Shown one piece after another: positions 9,652 through 17,870 of a stretch of 64,000 nt of DNA. The notes under the pieces are model-generated. The model was not told the origin of the DNA. It saw only the letters and a list, made by a program, of their open reading frames with translations, and made no database searches. Where the stretch lies: NCBI GenBank assembly GCA_017511805.1, contig JAFWJA010000021.1:164277-228276 (forward strand). The letters are read 5' to 3'. The first letter of the stretch is position 1. Each line of letters begins with the position of its first letter. The translations under genes and the position numbers were made by a program. This DNA is from Bacilli bacterium. GTDB lineage: Bacteria; Bacillota_I; Bacilli_A; RF39; UBA660.

Positions 9652-10565
9652 GAAAGATAAGATTAATACTTATAACACTTTGTCTATTGTTACTACCTAT
9701 AACTGTAACAAAAGCAGAAGTTGTTACTAAAGAAAGAACTGCAGAGAATAACTATGGTGTTAGTAAAAAATGGGATATGACTCAAGAAAGTATAGAATAT
9801 GCTAAAAAGACACCATATGTAGATGCTAGTAAAAAAATATATGATTTTTCAGACATATTAACTGATGAAGAAGAGCAAGAATTATATAATAGAATAATGC
9901 CATTAATTAAAGAATATAATATGGAAATAATAATACTTACTTATAATTATCCATATTCTAAAGATTCAGATAATTCATATTTTGTATCAGATTTCTATGA
10001 CTTCAATGATTTTGGTTTAGATTTTGAAAAATATGATGGTGTAGTATTATTTAGAAATACTTATTCATTAGATCCATATTATGATATGTTATCTTTTGGA
10101 GATGCACAGCTTCAATACTATGATACAAGAATGTCTTCAATATTAGATGCATTATATAATGATATACACGCAGGAAGATATTTAGCTGGATTTAATAAAT
10201 GGTTAGATAAAGTTGAGTACTATCATTCACAATCAGGATTAGATAATTATACTGTAGATGATATGGGATACTTAAGAAAAAAATTTAGTCCACATTTTGG
10301 AATATGTGCTGTTATAGCGGGTATAATTACTTTAATATTTGTAATGGTTAATGTTAAAAAGAATAAAATGGTTAAGACTGCTACTCAAGCAGCAGCTTAT
10401 CTAAATCAAGAAACATTTAAACTATTAGAAAAGAATGATAGGTTAATATCATCACATGTTACATCTTATACAGAATCAAGTTCATCATCTGGAGGAGGAG
10501 GTCATTCATCATTTGGAGGTCACTCTGGAGGAGGATTCTCATCTGGTGGAGGAAGACACGGATAA
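9648..10565 (+). CDS. TPM-domain (YgcG-like) secreted or membrane protein
   Basis: A signal peptide (residues 1-23, ending TVTKAEV) precedes a TPM domain with KIYDFSDILTDEEEQELYN, then one membrane helix near residues 222-242 and a glycine/serine/histidine-rich tail ending SSGGGRHG. That order is typical of YgcG-type TPM proteins, which have been linked to membrane repair and phosphatase-like activity. It starts inside the stop of the zinc-ribbon gene (ATGA), indicating joint expression. No terminator is evident before the downstream T-box promoter. Confidence 0.8.
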   Translation: MRKIRLILITLCLLLLPITVTKAEVVTKERTAENNYGVSKKWDMTQESIEYAKKTPYVDASKKIYDFSDILTDEEEQELYNRIMPLIKEYNMEIIILTYNYPYSKDSDNSYFVSDFYDFNDFGLDFEKYDGVVLFRNTYSLDPYYDMLSFGDAQLQYYDTRMSSILDALYNDIHAGRYLAGFNKWLDKVEYYHSQSGLDNYTVDDMGYLRKKFSPHFGICAVIAGIITLIFVMVNVKKNKMVKTATQAAAYLNQETFKLLEKNDRLISSHVTSYTESSSSSGGGGHSSFGGHSGGGFSSGGGRHG

Positions 10566-10569
10566 GATA

Positions 10570-10598
10570 TTGACATATCAATAAATTTGGTATAAAAT
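10570..10598 (+). promoter_or_regulatory. Promoter of the gltX T-box unit
   Basis: TTGACA at 10570-10575, a 17-bp spacer and TAAAAT at 10593-10598. It drives the leader described next. Confidence 0.75.
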
Positions 10599-10603
10599 CT
10601 TAG

Positions 10604-10802
10604 TAAATTGAGTGAGAGAAGAGTAAAATAATTAAATTATTGTAGAGAGTCTAGGTTAGGTGAAACTAGATATAATTATTATTTGAAGAAACTATCACAT
10701 ATCAATAATCGTTAATTACGTTATAATTAAAAGAGCATAGTGTTTCTATGAAGTAAGGTGGTACCGCTAGAGATAGTCCTTACATCATAGGGACTTTTTT
10801 TA
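10604..10802 (+). promoter_or_regulatory. T-box riboswitch, glutamate specifier (GAA)
   Basis: The conserved stem I elements AGAGAGTCTAGG and GGTGAAACTAGA are present. The candidate specifier is GAA at 10685-10687, which agrees with the downstream glutamyl-tRNA synthetase. The antiterminator T-box AAGGTGGTACCGC lies at 10755-10767. A terminator follows (AGTCC near 10775, GGACT near 10791, then a T-run). Uncharged tRNA-Glu should favour antitermination and expression of the CYTH gene and gltX. Confidence 0.92.
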
Positions 10803-10818
10803 TTTAAAGGAGGGGAAT

Positions 10819-11361
10819 ATGCATACTGAAATAGAAGAAAGAGTCTTAGAAATTGATAAAGATAAAGTAATCAAGAAACTAGAAGAATTAGGAGCTACAA
10901 AAGCAGGAGAATGGTTTCAAAAAAGATTTACTTATGACTTTAGTCCTAAAAGAGAAGGTCAGTGGATAAGACTCAGAACTAATGGAGAAGAAACTACATT
11001 AACATATAAAAATGTAGAATCAAATGCAATTGATGGAACTAAGGAACTTGAAATAGTGGTATCTAGTTTTGAAGAAACAAATGAGATGCTTGAAGTATTA
11101 GGGTATAAGCATAAGAACTATCAAGAAAATAAAAGAATAAGATATTATCTTAATGATGTAGAAATAGATATAGATACATGGCCAATGATTCCAACATATA
11201 TGGAATTTGAAGCAGATTCTATAGAAAAGATAAAAGAAGTGGAAGAACTTTTAGAAGTAGATAAGAGTAAATTAACTACATTATTTTGTGATGATATAGC
11301 TACAGAAATCTATGGAATAGATATAAATAGTGTTAAAGAATTAAAATTTGAGGAGGAATAA
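10819..11361 (+). CDS. CYTH-domain phosphohydrolase-like protein
   Basis: The 180-aa protein begins with the CYTH signature EIEER and carries the usual alternating acidic and basic strands (WIRLRTNG, TLTYK, KELEIVV, RIRYYL, EIDIDTW, TYMEFEAD). CYTH proteins hydrolyse tri- or polyphosphate compounds such as thiamine triphosphate, and some relatives are adenylate cyclases; substrate cannot be read from the sequence. It is the first gene after the Glu T-box and is followed after 2 bases by gltX, so it is controlled by tRNA-Glu charging. AAAGGAGGGG precedes the ATG. Confidence 0.85.
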   Translation: MHTEIEERVLEIDKDKVIKKLEELGATKAGEWFQKRFTYDFSPKREGQWIRLRTNGEETTLTYKNVESNAIDGTKELEIVVSSFEETNEMLEVLGYKHKNYQENKRIRYYLNDVEIDIDTWPMIPTYMEFEADSIEKIKEVEELLEVDKSKLTTLFCDDIATEIYGIDINSVKELKFEEE

Positions 11362-11363
11362 AA

Positions 11364-13022
11364 ATGACTAATAAAGAATATGCAGATTTACTTTTACCAG
11401 GGGTAAAACATACATGGGAAGAATATGAAAAAATGTATCCAGAAAGAGATTTACCAGAAGGAGCAATGGTAACAAGATACGCACCATCTCCAACAGGATT
11501 TGTACATATAGGAGCATTAGAATCATCATTTTTAGATAAGAGATTTGCTAAACAATCTGGAGGTATTTGTTATTTAAGAATTGAGGATACAGATCAAGAA
11601 AGAAGTATAGAAAATGGTATATCTCAAATAATAGATAGTTTAAAATCATTTAATATTACTTTTGATGAAGGACCTATATCTGAAACAGAAGAAAAAGGTA
11701 ATTATGGACCATATATCCAAACTAAAAGAGCGGATATCTATAGAGCATATGCTAAAAGATTAATCGAAGAAGATAAAGCTTATGCATCATTCTTATCTAA
11801 AGAAGAACTTGATGAAATAAGAGAACAACAAATGAAATCTAAACAAAGAATAGGTATATATGGTAGATATGCTAAAGATAGAAATTTATCTAAAGAAGAA
11901 GTATTAGATAGAATTAATAAAGGAGAAAAATTCATAATAAGAATTAAATCTCCAGGTAGTTTCTTTAATAAGATAAAAGTAAATGACTTAGTTAAAGGTA
12001 CTATGGAAATGCCTGAAAATGATATAGATGAAGTAATTATCAAGAGTGATGGAATACCTACATATCATTTTGCATCAGTAATAGATGATCATTTAATGCA
12101 TACAACGCATGTTATAAGAGGAGATGAATGGATTTCATCTTTACCTAAACATATTCAATTTAATGAAATGTTAGGATTTAAAGCACCTAAGTATGTACAT
12201 TATGCACCACTTACTAAAAATGATAATGGTACTATTAGAAAACTAAGTAAAAGAAAAGATCCAGAAGCTGCAGTTAGCTATTTTACAGAAGCTGGAGTAC
12301 CAAAAGAAGCAATTATGCTTTATCTAGCAACAGTTTGTAATTCAAACTTTGAAGGATGGTTAGATCAAAATCCAAATGGTAATATTGATGACTTTAAATT
12401 TGATTTTAAAAAGATTCCATCATCTTCAGGTACTTTATTTGATTTACCTAAACTATATAATATATCTAAAAACTTTATTAGTAGATTAACTAAAGATGAA
12501 GTATATGATAGAACAATTGAATACGCAACTAAGTATGATGAAGAATTTAAAGAAATTTTAGAAAAGTATCCAGATTATTCAAAAGATATTTTTAATATAG
12601 AAAGAGAACAAAAGAAACCTAGAAAAGATTATGAAAAGTTCTCTGATGTTAAAGGACAAGTTTGGTATATGTATGATGAGTTATTTGATAAATATAAAGA
12701 TGAATATGGATATGATTATCAGGGTGTTACTGATAAAGAAGAAATTAAGAACATTATTAATACATACATAGATAAGTATTATGATGTAAAAGATGATAAA
12801 GATACTTGGTTTAACAAGATAAAAGATTTAAGTGATGAACTAGGTTATGCTTCTAATATGAAAGATTATAAAGAAAATCCGGATAACTATAAAGGTTCTG
12901 TCGCAGATGTTTCCACAGTAATAAGAGTTAGTCTTACTACTAGAAGTCAAACACCTGATTTATATGACATACTTAGATTACTTGGTAAAGAAAGAATTAA
13001 AGAAAGATTTAATTTAATATAA
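11364..13022 (+). CDS. gltX: Glutamyl-tRNA synthetase (long Bacillota form)
   Basis: Class I synthetase of 552 aa, charging tRNA-Glu. The nucleotide-binding motif is RYAPSPTGFVHIG (HIGH equivalent) and the second signature is KLSKRKD (KMSKS equivalent). IEDTDQERS is also conserved. About 30 residues precede the catalytic core, a form seen in other anaerobic Bacillota, where standard bacterial GltX starts almost at the core and is about 480 aa. It could charge tRNA-Gln too, since many Bacillota use the indirect Gln route; this is inference. It is co-transcribed with the CYTH gene under the Glu T-box. Confidence 0.92.
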   Translation: MTNKEYADLLLPGVKHTWEEYEKMYPERDLPEGAMVTRYAPSPTGFVHIGALESSFLDKRFAKQSGGICYLRIEDTDQERSIENGISQIIDSLKSFNITFDEGPISETEEKGNYGPYIQTKRADIYRAYAKRLIEEDKAYASFLSKEELDEIREQQMKSKQRIGIYGRYAKDRNLSKEEVLDRINKGEKFIIRIKSPGSFFNKIKVNDLVKGTMEMPENDIDEVIIKSDGIPTYHFASVIDDHLMHTTHVIRGDEWISSLPKHIQFNEMLGFKAPKYVHYAPLTKNDNGTIRKLSKRKDPEAAVSYFTEAGVPKEAIMLYLATVCNSNFEGWLDQNPNGNIDDFKFDFKKIPSSSGTLFDLPKLYNISKNFISRLTKDEVYDRTIEYATKYDEEFKEILEKYPDYSKDIFNIEREQKKPRKDYEKFSDVKGQVWYMYDELFDKYKDEYGYDYQGVTDKEEIKNIINTYIDKYYDVKDDKDTWFNKIKDLSDELGYASNMKDYKENPDNYKGSVADVSTVIRVSLTTRSQTPDLYDILRLLGKERIKERFNLI

Positions 13023-13037
13023 TTAAATCTTTTTTTA
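13003..13037 (+). terminator. Terminator of gltX
   Basis: A 12-bp stem AAAGATTTAATT/AATTAAATCTTT with a 6-base loop that includes the stop codon, then a T-run. Confidence 0.85.
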
Positions 13038-13046
13038 TGTTATAAT
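13038..13046 (+). promoter_or_regulatory. Extended -10 promoter of the Nudix gene
   Basis: TGTTATAAT lies one base after the gltX terminator T-run; the next gene starts 19 bases downstream. Confidence 0.6.
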
Positions 13047-13065
13047 TAAATTAGAGGGTGATAGG

Positions 13066-13593
13066 ATGAAGGAAATAGTATTTAACAAGTCAAGATTAAA
13101 AGAAGATGAAATTACTGAAGTATTAGAAAAATCTAGAATAGTACTTAGAAATAGTGATAATGAAATAGTTCTAACTAGATTTGGTAGAGTATACTTTTTA
13201 CCTGGTGGAAAAATAGAAAAGGGAGAAACACCAGTAGATACTATTAAAAGAGAAGTAATGGAAGAAACTAATATAAATATATTATTAGATGATGTAGAAC
13301 CATTTTTAGTAGTTAAAAACTATTTAAGAGATTATGAAACTCATGAAGGAACAATAGTTAATAGATTATTAATAACATATTATTTTACTGGTTTTACTAC
13401 AGATGATAATATTGAATATTTTAATTTAACTAAAGTAGAAAAAGAAGATAATTTAAGAGGATTCTTTATTGATATGGAAGAAGTAGATGAATTATTATCT
13501 GATTATAATAAAGAAGATCCAAGAGCAACTTATTTAGCTAAAGAAACATTAGAAGTATTAGAAGAATATAAAAAAAAGGATGATATACAATAG
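13066..13593 (+). CDS. Nudix hydrolase
   Basis: The 175-aa protein has a Nudix box near residues 48-70: GGKIEKGETPVDT followed by REVMEETNI. Such enzymes hydrolyse nucleoside diphosphates linked to another group; the substrate cannot be inferred. It stands as a single-gene unit between two terminators with its own extended -10 promoter. The two other Nudix genes at 30.9-32.5 kb belong to a different cluster. Confidence 0.88.
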   Translation: MKEIVFNKSRLKEDEITEVLEKSRIVLRNSDNEIVLTRFGRVYFLPGGKIEKGETPVDTIKREVMEETNINILLDDVEPFLVVKNYLRDYETHEGTIVNRLLITYYFTGFTTDDNIEYFNLTKVEKEDNLRGFFIDMEEVDELLSDYNKEDPRATYLAKETLEVLEEYKKKDDIQ

Positions 13594-13604
13594 CATCCTT
13601 TTTT
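13573..13604 (+). terminator. Terminator of the Nudix gene
   Basis: A 10-bp stem AAAAAGGATG/CATCCTTTTT with a T-run; the stop codon is in the loop. Confidence 0.85.
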
Positions 13605-13624
13605 GTTGAAAAAAGTCATTAATA

Positions 13625-13633
13625 TGATATAAT
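13625..13633 (+). promoter_or_regulatory. Extended -10 promoter of the PH-like gene
   Basis: TGATATAAT, 25 bases before the start codon and 21 bases after the previous terminator. Confidence 0.55.
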
Positions 13634-13657
13634 AAGAATAAGAAAAGAGGGATTTAT

Positions 13658-14131
13658 ATGGCAGGAAAACAATATACACTAAATGAAGTATATGAACTAG
13701 TTCATAATTTTTTAAAAAAGTATCCATCAACAATAGCATGGAGAATTAGACAACACTGTAAAGTGTTAACAAAACATCTTAATAAAGATGAAAAGATCAT
13801 TTATGTTTTTCCAGCACAAAGAAATACAAATCCATTTAATGTTTTTGCAACTTGTATAATTGCTTTTACGAATAAAAGAATTATAATCGCTCAAAAAAGA
13901 GTATTATGGGGTTATACTTTTGTATCAGTTACACCTGATATGTTTAATGACTTTGAAGTTTATAAAGGTATGATATTTGGTAGACTTGATATAGATACTA
14001 TTAAAGAAGTAATAAGATTATCTGATATTTCTCCTAAAGCATTAGTAGAAATAGAAACTAATTTATCTGAATATCTATTAAAAGTTAAACCTAAGTTTAT
14101 TAAAAATAAAGAAAAAGAGGCTAAAGAATAG
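13658..14131 (+). CDS. PH-like (YokE-type) domain protein
   Basis: A 157-aa soluble protein. The central part (KDEKIIYVFPAQ, ATCIIAFTNKRIIIAQKR) resembles bacterial pleckstrin-homology-like domains, in which a strand pattern with TNKR is typical. No catalytic residues are evident. It is a monocistronic gene just upstream of the tRNA pair. AAGAGGGATTTAT precedes the ATG. The fold assignment comes from the motif only, and the partner or ligand is unknown. Confidence 0.5.
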   Translation: MAGKQYTLNEVYELVHNFLKKYPSTIAWRIRQHCKVLTKHLNKDEKIIYVFPAQRNTNPFNVFATCIIAFTNKRIIIAQKRVLWGYTFVSVTPDMFNDFEVYKGMIFGRLDIDTIKEVIRLSDISPKALVEIETNLSEYLLKVKPKFIKNKEKEAKE

Positions 14132-14169
14132 TTTTTTGAATATTATATATTGTATTCAAAATAATAATT

Positions 14170-14178
14170 TGTTATAAT
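14170..14178 (+). promoter_or_regulatory. Extended -10 promoter of the tRNA pair
   Basis: TGTTATAAT ends 11 bases before the first base of tRNA-Cys. Confidence 0.65.
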
Positions 14179-14189
14179 TAAACACGGAC

Positions 14190-14263
14190 GGACCTATAGC
14201 CAAGTGGTAAGGCACGGGACTGCAACTCCCTGATCGTTGGTTCAAATCCGACTAGGTCCTCCA
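14190..14263 (+). tRNA. tRNA-Cys (GCA)
   Basis: Seventy-four bases. The acceptor stem GGACCTA pairs with TAGGTCC, the discriminator base is T, and CCA is encoded. The anticodon loop CTGCAAC gives GCA. The T arm contains GGTTCAAATCC. All cloverleaf arms close. Confidence 0.97.
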
Positions 14264-14268
14264 TGTAT

Positions 14269-14343
14269 GCAGATGTAGTACAACGGTTAGTACGAGGCCT
14301 TGCCAAGGCTTAGACGGCGGTTCGATTCCGCTCATCTGCTCCA
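14269..14343 (+). tRNA. tRNA-Gly (GCC)
   Basis: Seventy-five bases. The acceptor stem GCAGATG pairs with CATCTGC and CCA is encoded. The anticodon loop TTGCCAA gives GCC. It follows tRNA-Cys after 5 bases and is probably cut from the same transcript. Confidence 0.97.
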
Positions 14344-14382
14344 TTAGATAATTCTGTTCGAACTATTCGGACATTAAATAGA

Positions 14383-14410
14383 AATCAATCTCAAAAGGAT
14401 TGATTTTTTT
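14383..14410 (+). terminator. Terminator of the tRNA transcript
   Basis: An 8-bp stem AATCAATC/GATTGATT with a loop between and a T-run, 40 bases after tRNA-Gly. Confidence 0.85.
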
Positions 14411-14442
14411 GTTGAATAAAAAATCAACATTGTTTATCATAA

Positions 14443-14479
14443 AAAAGATAAGATTGTATTCAATCTTATCTTTTTTTTG
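14443..14479. terminator. Terminator, mainly for the minus-strand gene
   Basis: A 14-bp stem AAAAGATAAGATTG/CAATCTTATCTTTT with loop TATT and A/T tracts on both sides, so it works in both directions. The 14344-14494 gap otherwise holds only this and the tRNA terminator. Confidence 0.85.
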
Positions 14480-14494
14480 CAATTACTAAAATTA

Positions 14495-15115
14495 TTATTT
14501 TTTTAAACCTATAATAACTTGATTGTTATTAATATTCATTTTTATTTTTTTAATTGCTTTATTAACTATTGATTTAGGTGTAACTACTTCAACACAATAT
14601 GGTGCTGGAATATTATAACCTAATACTCTATTATGTCTTATTTGTTCAGAAGAACCATCTAATCTGTATAATTCTTTAATATACTTAACTTCAACTTCAT
14701 CTAATCCTTCAATTAAAGTATCCATTTGACTAATAAAGTTTTCATCAATATTTTTTAAACAAATATCTTCAATATTATTTTTATCTTTTTCTTCTTCATT
14801 TTCTTTGATGAATAATTTTTTAAATAGTGATAAATAACCTCTATTTCTTTTTAATCTTTTTAAAGTTTCTTGTTGTTCTTCATCTTGAACTCTTATTTCT
14901 CTTAATGGAAAATTATATTTAGCATTATCTAATACCATTTGAACTATTTCTTTATTATTCTTTTCTTCTTCTGGTAAAACTAAATAAGTATATATATTTT
15001 TCATTAAAGCTAATTTAATAAAATCAGGATTTGTTCTTACTTCTTCTCTAACTCTTTTAAAATAATAATAATCTTTTTCAATTCTTTCTAGTAATTGTTC
15101 TACTGTTAATTTCAT
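14495..15115 (-). CDS. Hypothetical soluble protein
   Basis: A 206-aa protein with no signal peptide or membrane segment. The N-terminal third is helical and charged, the middle contains a basic stretch followed by an acidic KENEEEKDKNN linker, and the C-terminal third looks folded. I do not recognise the family. The start is ATG 15115 because AAAAAGGGGG lies upstream of it; an in-frame ATG at 15178 has no ribosome site. On the minus strand TTGACA stands upstream (15170-15175), with a -10-like TAGTAT at 17-bp spacing. Confidence 0.6.
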   Translation of the reverse strand: MKLTVEQLLERIEKDYYYFKRVREEVRTNPDFIKLALMKNIYTYLVLPEEEKNNKEIVQMVLDNAKYNFPLREIRVQDEEQQETLKRLKRNRGYLSLFKKLFIKENEEEKDKNNIEDICLKNIDENFISQMDTLIEGLDEVEVKYIKELYRLDGSSEQIRHNRVLGYNIPAPYCVEVVTPKSIVNKAIKKIKMNINNNQVIIGLKK

Positions 15116-15208
15116 AAAAATTTCCCCCTTTTTTTGAAATTCGTGCATTATACTATCATAATTGTTATATTTTGTCAAATTTATAACTAGTAATAAGAAT
15201 TAGTAGAG

Positions 15209-15236
15209 TTGATAATATATATATAAATGTTATAAT
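15209..15236 (+). promoter_or_regulatory. Promoter of the deaminase gene
   Basis: TTGATA at 15209-15214, a 16-bp spacer and TATAAT at 15231-15236, extended by TG. AAATGTTATAA is repeated just downstream at about 15247. Confidence 0.65.
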
Positions 15237-15267
15237 ATAAAGTATAAATGTTATAAAGGAGTATGTT

Positions 15268-15735
15268 ATGAATAAATTCATGGAAGAAGCAATTAAATTA
15301 TCAGAAGATAATTTAAAAACAAATGTAGGAGGACCTTTTGGTGCTTGTATTGTTAAAGAAGGAATAATAATAGGAAGAGGATCAAATCATGTTCTTGGTA
15401 ATAATGATCCAACTGCGCATGCAGAAATAATGGCTATAAGAGATGCTTGTAAGAATATTAATTCTTATGATTTAACTGGATGTGAAATATATACATCTTG
15501 TTACCCATGTCCAATGTGTTTGTCTGCAATTATATGGTCTAATATAAAGACAGTTTATTATGGGAATACAAAAGAAGATGCAGCTAATATTGGATTTAGA
15601 GATGACTTTATATATAAGTTTATAAATAATAATTGTGATGATGAATCTGTTATGAAACTTGAATCTATGGATAGAGAAGAGACTATTAAAACATTTGAAA
15701 AATTTAGTGATAAAACTGACAAAACTATATATTGA
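15268..15735 (+). CDS. guaD: Guanine-deaminase-like nucleoside deaminase
   Basis: The 155-aa enzyme belongs to the cytidine-deaminase-like zinc hydrolases. Zinc ligands are visible in HAEIMAI and PCPMC. NDPTAHAE, TSCYPCPMCL and the C-terminal FRDDFIYK match the Bacillus GuaD pattern, which deaminates guanine to xanthine; length agrees (about 156 aa). A tRNA adenosine deaminase (TadA) is the main alternative, but the C-terminal part fits GuaD better. It is followed closely by an LRR membrane protein and may be co-transcribed with it. Confidence 0.75.
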   Translation: MNKFMEEAIKLSEDNLKTNVGGPFGACIVKEGIIIGRGSNHVLGNNDPTAHAEIMAIRDACKNINSYDLTGCEIYTSCYPCPMCLSAIIWSNIKTVYYGNTKEDAANIGFRDDFIYKFINNNCDDESVMKLESMDREETIKTFEKFSDKTDKTIY

Positions 15736-15743
15736 GGTGTTAA

Positions 15744-16238
15744 ATGAAAAAGAAAATACTATATGGAATAGTTATAGTAGGAATATTAGCAATAATTCTA
15801 TTTCTAATCTTTAATAGACATGATAATGCTTTAGATAGGTTATATAAAAATAAGATATCTAGTTATGTAGAGATAGATAAATATACAATAGATGAATATG
15901 AAGAACATATATCCATAGTTACTTATAATGGTGATGAAGAAATTGTTGAAGTTCCTAAAAGTATAAATGGTAAACCGGTTTTAACTATAGAAGATTCTGC
16001 TTTTTATGGAAATCTTAAAGTAAAAAAAATTGTATTACCAGATACAATAATTAGAGTAGGGCATCAGTCATTTATAGGATGTTTAGAATTAAAGGAAATC
16101 AATATTCCATCATCAGTATTAGATTTTGGGGAACATGCTTTAGATAATTGCCCTAACTTAGAAAAAATATATGTGGATAAGTCTTCAAATATAGGTAAGA
16201 AATTATCAGAATATGGATTTAAAAACTTATATCAATAA
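15744..16238 (+). CDS. BspA-type leucine-rich-repeat protein with membrane anchor
   Basis: The 164-aa protein has one N-terminal membrane helix (residues 5-23) and then two to three BspA-like LRR_5 repeats: LTIEDSAFYGNLKVKKIVLP and VGHQSFIGCLELKEINIP are tandem units. This topology exposes a short LRR stalk outside the cell. Such repeats usually mediate protein contacts in surface proteins. It follows the deaminase gene by 8 bases with GAGGTG as ribosome site. Confidence 0.75.
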   Translation: MKKKILYGIVIVGILAIILFLIFNRHDNALDRLYKNKISSYVEIDKYTIDEYEEHISIVTYNGDEEIVEVPKSINGKPVLTIEDSAFYGNLKVKKIVLPDTIIRVGHQSFIGCLELKEINIPSSVLDFGEHALDNCPNLEKIYVDKSSNIGKKLSEYGFKNLYQ

Positions 16239-16241
16239 AAA

Positions 16242-16265
16242 AAAGAGTACTAATTAGTACTCTTT
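16242..16265. terminator. Bidirectional terminator
   Basis: A perfect 24-bp palindrome AAAGAGTACTAA/TTAGTACTCTTT lies between convergent genes and touches the stop of the minus-strand one. Confidence 0.85.
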
Positions 16266-16689
16266 ATTCATCTTTATCTTTTTTCTTTTTAAATCTTCCA
16301 AAAAAATCAGCATATTGTTTAGCTTCCATTACATCTCCAATTATTGGAGTACTTCTAGCTTTACTAGCTAAATCTTCTTTTACAGTCCTTTTTGCGTATC
16401 TTGTTACATCACCCGCAGCTTCTTTAAGTAACTCTTTACCTTCATCAACTTCTGGTTCAGGATTAATAGTACTATTTATTATCATAAATAGTTCACCATA
16501 TTCTTTACATAAATCTGAAGAAGCAAAATCTGTTTCAAATTTCATAACATCATCATACTTAGACCCATATTCATTTAATCTATTAAAGAATTCATCAATT
16601 CTATCTAATAAACCTTGATCTTTAATATCATATGTACTAAATATAGCGTTTCTTCTTGCTTCAATGCTATTTTTTACCATTTCATTCAT
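16264..16689 (-). CDS. Hypothetical small soluble protein
   Basis: A 141-aa protein that looks largely helical. The C-terminal half contains a small-residue-rich segment (ASKARSTPIIGDVMEAKQ) and ends in a basic tail KKKKDKDE. No family is recognised. GGAGGTATACTT is a strong ribosome site for ATG 16689. It converges on the LRR gene and diverges from the glycosyltransferase. Confidence 0.55.
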   Translation of the reverse strand: MNEMVKNSIEARRNAIFSTYDIKDQGLLDRIDEFFNRLNEYGSKYDDVMKFETDFASSDLCKEYGELFMIINSTINPEPEVDEGKELLKEAAGDVTRYAKRTVKEDLASKARSTPIIGDVMEAKQYADFFGRFKKKKDKDE

Positions 16690-16757
16690 AAGTATACCTC
16701 CACAATAATTATATCATATCTTATATATTATTTTCATTTACTAATTATTAATTTACA

Positions 16758-16766
16758 TGTTATAAT
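16758..16766 (+). promoter_or_regulatory. Extended -10 promoter of the glycosyltransferase
   Basis: TGTTATAAT, 15 bases before the start codon. Confidence 0.6.
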
Positions 16767-16781
16767 TATTTTGGTGATATT

Positions 16782-17807
16782 ATGAAAAAGAAAATAAGAA
16801 TAAATATGTTATCTATGGCTGATTCAGTTGATGGTCAAGGAGTAGGTTCAGCATATTTAGAATTAATGAAATTACTTAAAGAAGATGGTAAAGATGATTT
16901 TGAAGTTTTACTAAATGATAAGATAAAAAATAGTGATATTATTCACGCACATACAGTTGAACCTAGAAATTATTTTAAAATGAAAAGAGCAAAGGTTCCT
17001 ACAATTGCGTATGTACACTTTTTACCTGATACATTAGATGGATCTATTAAGTTACCAAAACTAGCTTTTAAAATATTTAAAAGATATGTTATTAAGTTTT
17101 ATAAAAATGCAGATAACTTAGTAGTAGTTAATCCAATATTTAAAAAAGATATGGTAAAAGCTGGTTTAGATGAAAACAAGATTACTTATATTCCAAACTT
17201 TGTATCTAAAGAAAAATTCTTTAAAAAGACTGATAAAGAAATTAAAGAACTTAGAAAGAAATACGATATTGAAGAAAAAGATTTTGTAGTACTAGGCGCA
17301 GGTCAAGTTCAAAATAGAAAAGGTGTTCTAGATTTTGTTGAAACTGCTAAAAAGTTACCTAATATAAAATTTATTTGGGCTGGAGGATTTTCTTTTGGAG
17401 GAATAACTGATGGCCATAAAGAATTACAAAAAGTAATGGATAATCCACCTAAGAATGTTAAATTTATAGGTATCATTCCAAGAACCGAAATGAATGATTT
17501 ATTTAATGCATGTGATTTATTGTTTGTTCCATCATATAATGAATTATTCCCAATGACTATATTAGAAGCTTGTTCTACTGATACTCCAATACTTCTTAGA
17601 AGTCTTGAGTTATATGAAGATATACTATTTAAAAAATACTTATGCGCAGATAATAATGATGATTTTGCAGATCTAATTAAGAAATTAAGCACTGATAAAA
17701 AATTATATAAAGAAGCAGTTGAAAACGCTAAATATATTTCTAAATTTTATAGTAAGGACAATGTTTATAAACTATGGAAGGACTATTATACGAACCTAGT
17801 AAAATAG
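16782..17807 (+). CDS. Family 4 glycosyltransferase, probably glycolipid-forming
   Basis: A 341-aa GT-B enzyme. The N-terminal half contains SVDGQGVGSAYLEL and AYVHFLPDTLDGS, and the C-terminal half contains VLGAGQVQNRKG and the E-x7-E donor motif NELFPMTILEA. The first two motifs resemble the diacylglycerol-sugar glycosyltransferases of Bacillota that build membrane glycolipids and lipoteichoic acid anchors; this substrate assignment is inference. It is a single-gene unit with its own promoter. There is no membrane helix, consistent with a peripheral cytosolic enzyme. Confidence 0.8.
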   Translation: MKKKIRINMLSMADSVDGQGVGSAYLELMKLLKEDGKDDFEVLLNDKIKNSDIIHAHTVEPRNYFKMKRAKVPTIAYVHFLPDTLDGSIKLPKLAFKIFKRYVIKFYKNADNLVVVNPIFKKDMVKAGLDENKITYIPNFVSKEKFFKKTDKEIKELRKKYDIEEKDFVVLGAGQVQNRKGVLDFVETAKKLPNIKFIWAGGFSFGGITDGHKELQKVMDNPPKNVKFIGIIPRTEMNDLFNACDLLFVPSYNELFPMTILEACSTDTPILLRSLELYEDILFKKYLCADNNDDFADLIKKLSTDKKLYKEAVENAKYISKFYSKDNVYKLWKDYYTNLVK

Positions 17808-17817
17808 TTCTTTTTAA

Positions 17818-17845
17818 TTGACTTTTATAAAAAATAATATATAAT
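17818..17845 (+). promoter_or_regulatory. Promoter of the Cys/His-rich hypothetical gene
   Basis: TTGACT at 17818-17823, a 16-bp spacer and TATAAT at 17840-17845. Confidence 0.6.
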
Positions 17846-17870
17846 AAACAATCGAAAGAAAGTGATTTTT

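Noticed and set aside
14344..14382. Attachment-site-like sequence after the tRNA pair, with a partial resemblance to 63050-63080
   Set aside because: The similarity is short and gapped, there is no integrase, and no tRNA 3' end is repeated elsewhere in the window.
15744..16238. Pathogenesis-type internalin
   Set aside because: Only two or three LRR_5 units are present, with no anchor motif; BspA-like repeats are common in commensals.
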